Below are positions 8,512-16,006 of a DNA stretch of 64,000 nucleotides, piece after piece. Numbering within the stretch: position 1 is the first letter of the stretch; each line of letters begins with the position of its first letter. Source of the DNA: Saccharomycopsis phalli (taxonomy: Eukaryota > Ascomycota > Saccharomycetes > Ascoideales > Saccharomycopsidaceae); the NCBI GenBank assembly GCA_020342235.1, contig CP073213.1, positions 1,652,501 through 1,716,500 on the forward strand, in the 5' to 3' direction. The notes under the pieces were generated by a model. It saw only the letters and a program-made list of their open reading frames with translations. It did no database searches and was not told where the DNA came from. The position numbers and the translations under genes were made by a program.

Positions 8512-9975
8512 TTAGACGACTTCCACTATTTGATAATTCGACTTGCCCACTCTAATGATTAATAATTTTCCATCAATCAAGATTTCTCTAGTTAATAACA
8601 CAGACTCATCAATCTTTGCCCTGTTGTAGCCAACATACACCGACCCGTTCTTCACCAACTTTCGCGCCTCAGTATTCGAAATACCAAGTAGCTTGTGTAG
8701 CAACACCCCGATTCGCTTGTCCTTAAAGTCCTCAAAACAAACAGTCTTCAACAACCCAGCGTTCCTGAACATGGTTAGCATCTTGCTGCTTTCAATGTCC
8801 TCGGGATACGCAACATCAGGCAAGGGAAACAACACCGAGGAAATCACCGAAGCCTCGTACCCTGAGCCCGGTCCGTGGATCATTTCAGTCACTTGTTCCG
8901 CCAATATTTTTTGCGCCATTCTCGCACTTGGATTCCCCGCATGGTCCACCATGATTTCTTCAATCTGCTTGAGCGGGATAAACGTAAACATTCTCAACAA
9001 CTGCTCAACGTCAGAGTCCTGTGTCTTGACAAAATAATTGTACATTTCAAACGGCGGCGAGTCGATAAACACCGCGTTTCCTGCACTCTTGCCAAACTTC
9101 TCTCCTGACGATGTCGTCAAAAGCGGCACGGTCAAGCCATATGCCGGATCAGGCAACTCCAGAACCCGGGAAATGAAATCTATACCAGCAGTGATGTTTC
9201 CCCACTGGTCGTTGCCGCCAATCTGCACCGACACACCGTGATGCTTGAACAAGTACCAAAAGTCAAACGCTTGCAAAACTTGGTAGGTAAACTCATTGAA
9301 GCCAATGCCCGCCAGCGAAGAAATACGGGCCTTGACACTTTCCCGAGCAAGCATAGAGCTCACTCTTATATGCCGGCCATAGCTAGCCAAAAATTCTAGC
9401 ATGCTCATGTCCTTCCACCAGCTGTAGTTGTCCTGCACAGACTGCTGGCCCTCTTGGACAGGGAACCCAGTCGCAGCCACAAAAGATCGACCCAAGCTCA
9501 AAAACAGACCTAGCTGGCCCTTTATTTTTTTGGTATTGTCCATCTGGACACCGGAATCCATGGCTTGTCGCTCAGTCTTTCTACCAGATGGGTCTCCAAC
9601 TTTCCCAGTAGCACCTCCGACAAGACCCACAGCATGGTGTCCTCGAACATTACAATGAAGAAGAAGCATCAATGGAAGCAAATTGCCTAAATGAAGCGAC
9701 CGGGCCGTCGGATCGGCCCCGCAATATATCGAAAGCTTGTTTGAGTCTAGCTTAGGCTTCAACTCCGGACTTGTCACCGAGGCCACCAACCCTCTACTCG
9801 ACAAATGATCAATCAATGACTCTTTTGCCTCCAAGGCAAGTAGCTTTGTGTCATATGAAAACGTTGAAAAGCGTCTCAACGCCAGTGACAAAAGTGCCAG
9901 TCGCGGAATCATCACACTGGCAAAAATGAATTTTCTAGCGAAAAAAATTGGTACATTTACAATACACACATCCAT
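8512..9975 (-). CDS. MSY1: Mitochondrial tyrosyl-tRNA synthetase
   Basis: The 487-aa class I synthetase has the HIGH-type motif as HLGN in ADPTARSLHLGNLLP, GNDQWGNITAGIDF for tyrosine and ATP binding, and the KMSKS-type motif as KFGKSAGN. An S4-like RNA-binding region follows (LLGISNTEARKLVKNGSVYVG). The bacterial-type layout and the Arg/Ser/Leu-rich N-terminus identify the mitochondrial enzyme. The ATG at 9975 gives a long leader; an in-frame ATG at 9912 (MIPRLALLSLALRRF) begins a cleaner presequence and may be the true start. Gene length agrees with S. cerevisiae Msy1 (about 492 aa). Confidence 0.95.
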   Translation of the reverse strand: MDVCIVNVPIFFARKFIFASVMIPRLALLSLALRRFSTFSYDTKLLALEAKESLIDHLSSRGLVASVTSPELKPKLDSNKLSIYCGADPTARSLHLGNLLPLMLLLHCNVRGHHAVGLVGGATGKVGDPSGRKTERQAMDSGVQMDNTKKIKGQLGLFLSLGRSFVAATGFPVQEGQQSVQDNYSWWKDMSMLEFLASYGRHIRVSSMLARESVKARISSLAGIGFNEFTYQVLQAFDFWYLFKHHGVSVQIGGNDQWGNITAGIDFISRVLELPDPAYGLTVPLLTTSSGEKFGKSAGNAVFIDSPPFEMYNYFVKTQDSDVEQLLRMFTFIPLKQIEEIMVDHAGNPSARMAQKILAEQVTEMIHGPGSGYEASVISSVLFPLPDVAYPEDIESSKMLTMFRNAGLLKTVCFEDFKDKRIGVLLHKLLGISNTEARKLVKNGSVYVGYNRAKIDESVLLTREILIDGKLLIIRVGKSNYQIVEVV

Positions 9976-10015
9976 GGAATATTAATAACGTCAATGCAAA
10001 TACATATATAGTCTA

Positions 10016-12085
10016 TTATATAGCCTCTCGTACTCCAAGAACATGCGGTGCCACTTCCTTAAGCCACTCTGGATCTATCAAACTAACATTTCTTGCATAT
10101 CCTTTGACGGTATAAACAAACTCCGTATACATGATACCATCGCACTTTTGCCCAAACAATAGAGAGGATGGATGTATCGAAATGTTCTGTCCCGAAAATA
10201 CCGTCCTGTATGATCTGTCAGGATACCCTATCGCCGTATTCATAATAAACCCTTTTAAGAAATTCTTTAGCACCGCTTCAGTGTCTAGGCCTTGCTTAAA
10301 TTCGTCGTCCGCATCAAATTCACAACCAAACAATTTCTTCATATATTGGCGCAACTGATCCCTGATCCGTATGACGTTCGTAAAACCCCGATAATTGAAA
10401 TACATCTCCTTGCACCATTTCTTCCGTTCACCGGTAGACCCAATCTCCAAATAGTGGTCAAGCGTTTCCTTGAGCATCATCAAGTCACCATACTTAGTCC
10501 CCAAACTTGTTAGCTGCCGGCGCTTTTCATTCACCTCGTCTCTGACATCTGAAGATGGATTGAGAATCAAGTTTTCCACACTCAAGCATGCAACTATATC
10601 TATGACTGGATCAAGGCAGGAATCATCCACAGAATTGATCAAAACCGTAGCTAATGAAGGGGATACGGGCAAGATAGACATGCGCTCACCCAATTTTGTG
10701 ATTCTGCCATTATCATCGAGTGCCTTGAGAGAATGAAGCATACTCAATGAAGTGAGAATTGTGTCGCGCCCAGGACTCTCCAACCAATTCCAGTTTAGTA
10801 AGTCGTCCACATCAAGTTTCTTCAACATCAAAATCGAGTGTGACACCTCGCTCCGAATAATCTCCGGCTCAGTTTGCTTCGGCAATTGGAGATAATTTTG
10901 CTCAGTGTATAACCGGAAAACTTTACCTGACCGTTCTCTTCCAGCTCGCCCGGCTCTCTGAGTAGCCGATGCCTGGGAAATAGGAACCGTTAACAACGTA
11001 GAGAGACCCAACAGATGTCTCCATATCTTGACCTTACGAAGCCCACTATCGACCACATACCGAACACCAGGGACAGTAACAGACGTCTCTGCAATATTCG
11101 TAGACAAGACGACTTTCCGCTGTCTCTTCCTTAGTGGTTGAAACACCTTGAGCTGCTCCACAGGAGGAAGTGCAGCATACAACGGTAGAGCCACCAACTG
11201 AGGAGCTTCCTTGGGCAATAAATCAGAAAACTTATTGAGAGTGAAGCAAACTTTATCAATTTCCTCCTGTCCTGGAAGAAATGCCAAGATGTCACCTTGC
11301 TCCTCGTATTGGTTGATCTGCACAATCGCCTTGATAACACAGTCAATAATATCTTCAGTATCATTGTTCAAGTACAATCTCTGGACCGGGTACATTTTAC
11401 CCTCGACATAAATAATCGGACAGTCGTCGAAAAACTTTGAGAATTTCTCTGCATCTATAGTGGCCGACATGATAATCACTTGGAGATCTTTTCTCTTGGT
11501 AAGCAAGTCCTTTAGAAATCCCATTAGCAAATCAGATAAAATTGTTCTTTCGTGAGCCTCATCTATAATCACGCACGAATACTCTTTCAAGTCCCTACTA
11601 ACCATCAATTCTCGAAGTAACATACCGTCAGTCAAGTATTTTAATTTGGTTTTGGGATGACTTTTGTTGTCAAACCGCACAGTGTATCCAACTTTATCAC
11701 CCAACCTAGTCCCGTATTCTTCAGCCACTCTTGTGGCTAAATTCATAGCAGCCACTCTACGAGGTTGGGTTACAGCTATGGCCTTTTGATTATGCTTCAT
11801 CAAAAATTGAGGGATTTGCGTGGACTTACCTGATCCAGTTTCTCCAATCAAGACAGTGACTCTATTTTCTAGCAATTTTTCCAAAATCTTATCTTTGTTT
11901 TTATACACTGGTAAGGTCTTTCGAATCTCAATTAGGGCCTTGGATCTTTTGCCAAGCGAATATGAGTCCACCTTCATCGGCAGCATAGCTTCCTCATCGT
12001 CACTATAAAACTCGACATTCTTCGGGCCCGTGCGATCCACAGATACACGTTGTTTATTCTTGTGGCCTCCTAATGCCTCAGCCAT
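10016..12085 (-). CDS. DHR2: DEAH-box RNA helicase Dhr2-like
   Basis: The 689-aa protein has a short N-terminus, Walker A GETGSGKST (81-89), DEAH (175-178), SAT, and QRAGRAGRE, followed by winged-helix, HA2 and OB regions ending near residue 680. The size, and the motif WRHLLGLSTLLTVPISQAS, fit Dhr2 (about 735 aa), which acts in nucleolar 18S rRNA processing. The splicing helicases Prp2, Prp16 and Prp22 are longer at the N-terminus and Prp43 differs in its head. In the WRH-L-LGL motif the Leu is a CTG codon at a position I recall as Gln in the S. cerevisiae protein. The promoter, shared with the divergent gene at 12194, has a TCACGTGA site at 12140-12147. Confidence 0.8.
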   Translation of the reverse strand: MAEALGGHKNKQRVSVDRTGPKNVEFYSDDEEAMLPMKVDSYSLGKRSKALIEIRKTLPVYKNKDKILEKLLENRVTVLIGETGSGKSTQIPQFLMKHNQKAIAVTQPRRVAAMNLATRVAEEYGTRLGDKVGYTVRFDNKSHPKTKLKYLTDGMLLRELMVSRDLKEYSCVIIDEAHERTILSDLLMGFLKDLLTKRKDLQVIIMSATIDAEKFSKFFDDCPIIYVEGKMYPVQRLYLNNDTEDIIDCVIKAIVQINQYEEQGDILAFLPGQEEIDKVCFTLNKFSDLLPKEAPQLVALPLYAALPPVEQLKVFQPLRKRQRKVVLSTNIAETSVTVPGVRYVVDSGLRKVKIWRHLLGLSTLLTVPISQASATQRAGRAGRERSGKVFRLYTEQNYLQLPKQTEPEIIRSEVSHSILMLKKLDVDDLLNWNWLESPGRDTILTSLSMLHSLKALDDNGRITKLGERMSILPVSPSLATVLINSVDDSCLDPVIDIVACLSVENLILNPSSDVRDEVNEKRRQLTSLGTKYGDLMMLKETLDHYLEIGSTGERKKWCKEMYFNYRGFTNVIRIRDQLRQYMKKLFGCEFDADDEFKQGLDTEAVLKNFLKGFIMNTAIGYPDRSYRTVFSGQNISIHPSSLLFGQKCDGIMYTEFVYTVKGYARNVSLIDPEWLKEVAPHVLGVREAI

Positions 12086-12193
12086 GGTATCTATTCTCTT
12101 TCAACCAGAAGCATCTCAAACTCAAAAAAAAATTCCAAGTCACGTGAATTACATCGAAATCTTGCAAATGCAAATCGCCATGGTTGACGCACA

Positions 12194-13531
12194 ATGTTCA
12201 GTTCTCTACGGTACATTACAAAGAACAGAATACCATTGACATATAAGTCAAGTCCAAACGATTTATTGTCAAAGGTGCATCTGCTTCCCGAGCCTAAGAG
12301 CGTATTGCATCCGTTCTTCGTCACCTCAAATCTTGATCTGATTGTGGCCGGATCCTCGATAGGTTCTTCATTTTTGGATGGCCTCAGAGTACCCGTAGAG
12401 AAAAGACGTCATTCCTCGGACGAGAGAGACTTTTACTTTCAGACCATCTCGTTACCTAGTAACCCAACCGTTTTTGCAGAATGGCTAAGAGACATCAACG
12501 ATATTCCAGGTGTTGATAGGTTTGAGCAGATGGAAGAGCCGAAAGCAGAACCTTTGAAAATAAACAATAAAGAAGTCATAATGCAGTGGTTCGAATCCGA
12601 GGACTCTTTGGAACAGTTTCTTGAGTCTAAGCTAAAGATGACTATCGCCATTCCGGATTTTGAGTATACCTTATTAGGCATCATTCAGTTGTGTCCACCA
12701 GATCAATTCCAGAGAACCGCCTTAGAAATACAGAGTATTGTACTTGGTTATAATAAATTGAAACAGTCAAAATATTATGTCCAGCTATTTATAAACTATC
12801 TTGCAGATAAGGCAGTGGAATGCAATATGGAATCAGAATCTATAAACTCATTAGTGCATCACTTGGAAACGACAAATAGAAAAGGTCTAGGTGCCCTTGA
12901 TGACGACACGCTACTTCGACTTTTATGTCTCTACCTGAAGGTTAACTTAAATAAAGCCAACGGCGTACTTAACCTATTGGTTTCTCATAGAAAGTTACCA
13001 TCACCAGAAATATTTCTTGAATACTTTCGTGCTGCCTACCAGCAAAAGAACAGAATCCAATACTTGAAAAACTTGAGGCCGCTAATTCATCACTTCCTCT
13101 CTCCACAGATATTGTCCATTATGGTCCCAAATATAAAGTACATGGCTGAATTCAAACTCCTATTCTCATTCATTGACTTGCATCCTAACCTGAATGCTTT
13201 ATACCAAGAATCACATCCCGTCATTCTAAAACAGATACTTAAAATCCTCAACCCTCTGATGTCGACATATTATGGCCGTGAACGAGAAACTTATCTTATT
13301 GACTGTCTTTCTAGGTTGTCCATGAATAAAGTTGAGCTAAATTCTGAAATCAAAGACCTAATAATTCAGCATTTTCTTTCGAATTTTAATTATGTTGCTG
13401 CACACAAGTTTATCACTCAATTCAACCAATCAAAGGCAATCAAGACTCTGGTCACCTTTGAGTCAGGTCATGAAAGTAATGACTTCAGAACAAAAGCCTT
13501 GCTGAAGTTACTTGAGGCTACAGTCACATGA
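12194..13531 (+). CDS. Uncharacterised protein, probably mitochondrial, helical
   Basis: The 445-aa protein is not one I can name. Its N-terminus (MFSSLRYITKNRIPLTYKSS) is rich in Ser, Arg and Lys without acidic residues, like a mitochondrial presequence. The rest is predicted by eye to be largely alpha-helical, with regularly spaced helix pairs, in the style of the fast-evolving yeast mitochondrial mRNA-specific factors (Aep, Cbp, Mtf2 and Rmd9 types). I see no catalytic motif. It contains at least six CTG codons, more than the conserved genes here, which suggests low expression. It is divergent from DHR2 and shares a 108-bp promoter with it. Functional assignment is inference only. Confidence 0.7.
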   Translation: MFSSLRYITKNRIPLTYKSSPNDLLSKVHLLPEPKSVLHPFFVTSNLDLIVAGSSIGSSFLDGLRVPVEKRRHSSDERDFYFQTISLPSNPTVFAEWLRDINDIPGVDRFEQMEEPKAEPLKINNKEVIMQWFESEDSLEQFLESKLKMTIAIPDFEYTLLGIIQLCPPDQFQRTALEIQSIVLGYNKLKQSKYYVQLFINYLADKAVECNMESESINSLVHHLETTNRKGLGALDDDTLLRLLCLYLKVNLNKANGVLNLLVSHRKLPSPEIFLEYFRAAYQQKNRIQYLKNLRPLIHHFLSPQILSIMVPNIKYMAEFKLLFSFIDLHPNLNALYQESHPVILKQILKILNPLMSTYYGRERETYLIDCLSRLSMNKVELNSEIKDLIIQHFLSNFNYVAAHKFITQFNQSKAIKTLVTFESGHESNDFRTKALLKLLEATVT

Positions 13532-13594
13532 GCTATATATTAAGCTTTTAAAAATGATATTCATTTCCTCTTTTGTAGTATAGCCGCACTTATT

Positions 13595-14734
13595 TTAAAT
13601 GAATAGCCCGAGCAACGTGGCTAAGAAGGTGGCAAATATGCTGTATCCAACTACCACTGACGCGGGCGCGACATTCTCACAATCAGTGGTTTCTGTAACA
13701 TTAGAATAATCATCCTCCTCTGGAAAAACTTTTTCGTAACCTTGCTTCACAACGGCATTATCAGAGTTAGAAAGGACCTTCTGCTTTTGAACTTTGGCCT
13801 TTTTAGAATCAGATTTGCCCGTTTTAGCAACTTTTGAGCTTTCAAAATCAGTTTTTTCTTTCTTTGAGCTGACATCCTTACTAGGATACTCGTCGACTTT
13901 CACTGCTTCAGACTGTGCGGTGACGTCTTCGTCGGTGTCAAATCTTCTAAAGCCGTGTTCCCTACTATCATCACCACAGTCGTCATCGTCGTCATCATCA
14001 TCGTCGTCATCATCGCCACAGTCATCGCCTTCTAGACTCTCGACTTCTTCGCCATTGGGATGCTGTATAAGCCACTCCTGGTGCGCTTCCTCTTGCATTT
14101 CCAATTCTTCCGCGTCAGCAGGAGTATAATCAGGAATACTAGCTTCGACTAAATCTTTGTTGTGCCTGAGATTCCGCTTAGATTCCCGATCAGCACGCTT
14201 GACATCCTCTCCGGAGATTTTAATATCAGCACAAGCAATCTTTTTCAAGTTAGGGTAGTGTATAACTACCGATTTTCCAACAATATATGACGGATCACCA
14301 GGTTTCAATGATAAATATTGGTCATAATAAGAAGTTTCAAAACAAGTGGTGTCAATGTATCCATGCTTACCACTCAAGTCGCCCACCTGACAGAAACTAT
14401 CATCGTTATAGTCATCACAGTTGGCAGAGGCATGATATGGATTGAAATGCAAACCAGCAGACTCGCAATTCGAGCTAATACCAACAGGGTTTTCATGTAT
14501 GTGATATTGGAAAGGACCCTTTCTCTTTGGCAATTTGGTGACGTCCCAATGAACCTTAACTGTACCATTGGTAGAAAAGAACTTCATGGTTCCAAGAATC
14601 TCGGTATGTTTCCCACTCTGAGGGAAGTCTGCTATTGCAACGACATTAGTAGGATTGTCGTTAATAGCAGGTGCTTTATCAGCAAGCGTATTAGTTGCAA
14701 GAGCAACCAAAAGAAGGCACTTAAGACTTAACAT
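13595..14734 (-). CDS. GPI-anchored extracellular Cu-only superoxide dismutase (Sod4/5/6 type)
   Basis: The 379-aa protein begins with a signal peptide (about 1-18). A SOD domain (about 28-175) follows with copper-ligand histidines visible in YHIHENPV, SAGLHFNP and VVIHYPN, and Cys residues in SSNCESAG and KIACADIK for the disulfide. The zinc-site and electrostatic loop of Cu,Zn-SOD are missing, as in the fungal Cu-only enzymes that destroy host or environmental superoxide at the cell wall. A long tail of about 200 residues is unusual: a Glu-rich segment, an Asp run bracketed by CGDD on both sides, then a Lys/Ser-rich stalk. A hydrophobic C-terminus suited to GPI attachment ends the protein. 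Confidence 0.9.
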   Translation of the reverse strand: MLSLKCLLLVALATNTLADKAPAINDNPTNVVAIADFPQSGKHTEILGTMKFFSTNGTVKVHWDVTKLPKRKGPFQYHIHENPVGISSNCESAGLHFNPYHASANCDDYNDDSFCQVGDLSGKHGYIDTTCFETSYYDQYLSLKPGDPSYIVGKSVVIHYPNLKKIACADIKISGEDVKRADRESKRNLRHNKDLVEASIPDYTPADAEELEMQEEAHQEWLIQHPNGEEVESLEGDDCGDDDDDDDDDDDDCGDDSREHGFRRFDTDEDVTAQSEAVKVDEYPSKDVSSKKEKTDFESSKVAKTGKSDSKKAKVQKQKVLSNSDNAVVKQGYEKVFPEEDDYSNVTETTDCENVAPASVVVGYSIFATFLATLLGLFI

Positions 14735-14928
14735 TATTGTTCAAATTAGCTAACACAATATATATTAAATTGATGCTTGAACAAGTTGTGATAAATAAGA
14801 GGAATAAAACTATTTGGGCGACTGTCCACTTATTTATCCACCATCTCTGTGAACATCACAAAAGCTTTGTGATTCTGTATGCAAAATAAAGTCTAACGTA
14901 TGCAGGTGCATGCGCGTACAAAGCCAAT

Positions 14929-15759
14929 TTATTCTTCTTTAAGCTTTTCTTGAATGAAGAAATCATTGAGCGACGTTCGTCGAAAAGACCATTTGAAAAA
15001 CGCCCAGCAGACCAGTAACTGGTCCAATTCTGGCCAGTATAAATCCAAAAGTTCCACTTCCGCATGATTGCCCGTCACTTCCCATAAGAAAAAATCACTG
15101 AGTCGTCGAACTCCACTGGTACGAACCAACAAGTCCAATGGCGGCAAATCTTTGGAGTATAAGTTATTCTCAATCATCATTTCATCTATATCCCCGACGT
15201 TCACTTTATTCTCTGCAGCTTCTGCTACAATATGCTTTATCGAGTGATTAATATCGTCTCGTGACGTGTAAGGAAAGCACACGTTCAAAATAACATTATT
15301 ATTCTTCATTGTCCTCTCCTCCGCTTGCTTGAAACTATCATACACTTCTTTAGTAAGATATGACCTATTTCCTGAAAAAATCACTTTAATACCAAACCTG
15401 TCCACTAGCTCTCCGTTTTCAAGCATCTTTGAGATCTTCTCGCGGATCAAATTCATAATATAGCTGACCTCAGACTTTGAACGCTTGTAGTTCTCTATTG
15501 AAAATGCATAAATTGAAACAACTCGAACATCTAGTCTATAACATAATTCCAAAATCGAAGCCAACGTGTCAGAGCCAAGATTGTGCCCTTCACTTATAGG
15601 TATTTTATGCAGCTTAGCGTATCGTCTATTACCATCCATGATGAACGCCACATGCTGGGGGACATCTCCTGTTTTCATGGCATTTATCAATATAGATTTA
15701 TTGAATTCTAGTACCTGCTTGAATCCAGGTATATTAGAAAGCCATGACAACAAAGTCAT
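14929..15759 (-). CDS. RER2: Cis-prenyltransferase (dehydrodolichyl diphosphate synthase, Rer2/Srt1 type)
   Basis: The 276-aa protein shows the undecaprenyl/dehydrodolichyl diphosphate synthase signatures: HVAFIMDGNRRYAK (Mg and substrate site, about 36-50), VSIYAFSIENYKRS, IKVIFSGNR, NVCFPYTSRDDI, and DLLVRTSGVRRLSDFFLWE. In yeast this enzyme works with Nus1 on the ER or lipid droplets to make dolichol for N-glycosylation and GPI anchors. S. cerevisiae has two (RER2, SRT1) and I cannot tell which this one is from sequence alone. It is divergent from SGD1 across a promoter with two CACGTG palindromes. Confidence 0.92.
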   Translation of the reverse strand: MTLLSWLSNIPGFKQVLEFNKSILINAMKTGDVPQHVAFIMDGNRRYAKLHKIPISEGHNLGSDTLASILELCYRLDVRVVSIYAFSIENYKRSKSEVSYIMNLIREKISKMLENGELVDRFGIKVIFSGNRSYLTKEVYDSFKQAEERTMKNNNVILNVCFPYTSRDDINHSIKHIVAEAAENKVNVGDIDEMMIENNLYSKDLPPLDLLVRTSGVRRLSDFFLWEVTGNHAEVELLDLYWPELDQLLVCWAFFKWSFRRTSLNDFFIQEKLKEE

Positions 15760-15810
15760 AGTGTGTGAGTGTGCGCTGCAAACTGTGAAAAAGTTTCATG
15801 GAAATTCATA

Positions 15811-15820
15811 ATCACGTGAT
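15811..15820. promoter_or_regulatory. E-box palindrome ATCACGTGAT, copy 1
   Basis: Perfect 10-bp palindrome 51 bp upstream of the cis-prenyltransferase start. TCACGTGA is the Cbf1-type bHLH site. An identical copy lies at 15952 on the SGD1 side of the same promoter. Confidence 0.6.
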
Positions 15821-15951
15821 AAATCAGTCCTCCAAGAGTGGAGTGTAGACATGGTTTTGGACCTATTTATAAAGTAATGATAGCAAATAATGTTTTTCTT
15901 GAGTAGATTGAATAATTTATATTAGCTAGTTCATAGTGGCGTATAAATGCA

Positions 15952-15961
15952 ATCACGTGAT
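15952..15961. promoter_or_regulatory. E-box palindrome ATCACGTGAT, copy 2
   Basis: This is identical in all ten bases to the site at 15811, 141 bp away, and lies 45 bp upstream of the SGD1 start, just before the PAC/RRPE-like block. Confidence 0.65.
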
Positions 15962-15970
15962 AGTATTGTA

Positions 15971-15990
15971 GATGAGTTCAAAATTTTTTT
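15971..15990 (+). promoter_or_regulatory. PAC-like plus RRPE-like elements of SGD1
   Basis: GATGAG (15971-15976) followed closely by AAAATTTTTTT (15980-15990), 16 bp before the ATG. These resemble the PAC and RRPE boxes that co-occur upstream of yeast ribosome-biogenesis genes, which matches the role of SGD1. Confidence 0.6.
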
Positions 15991-16006
15991 AAATTGTGGC
16001 AGACAA

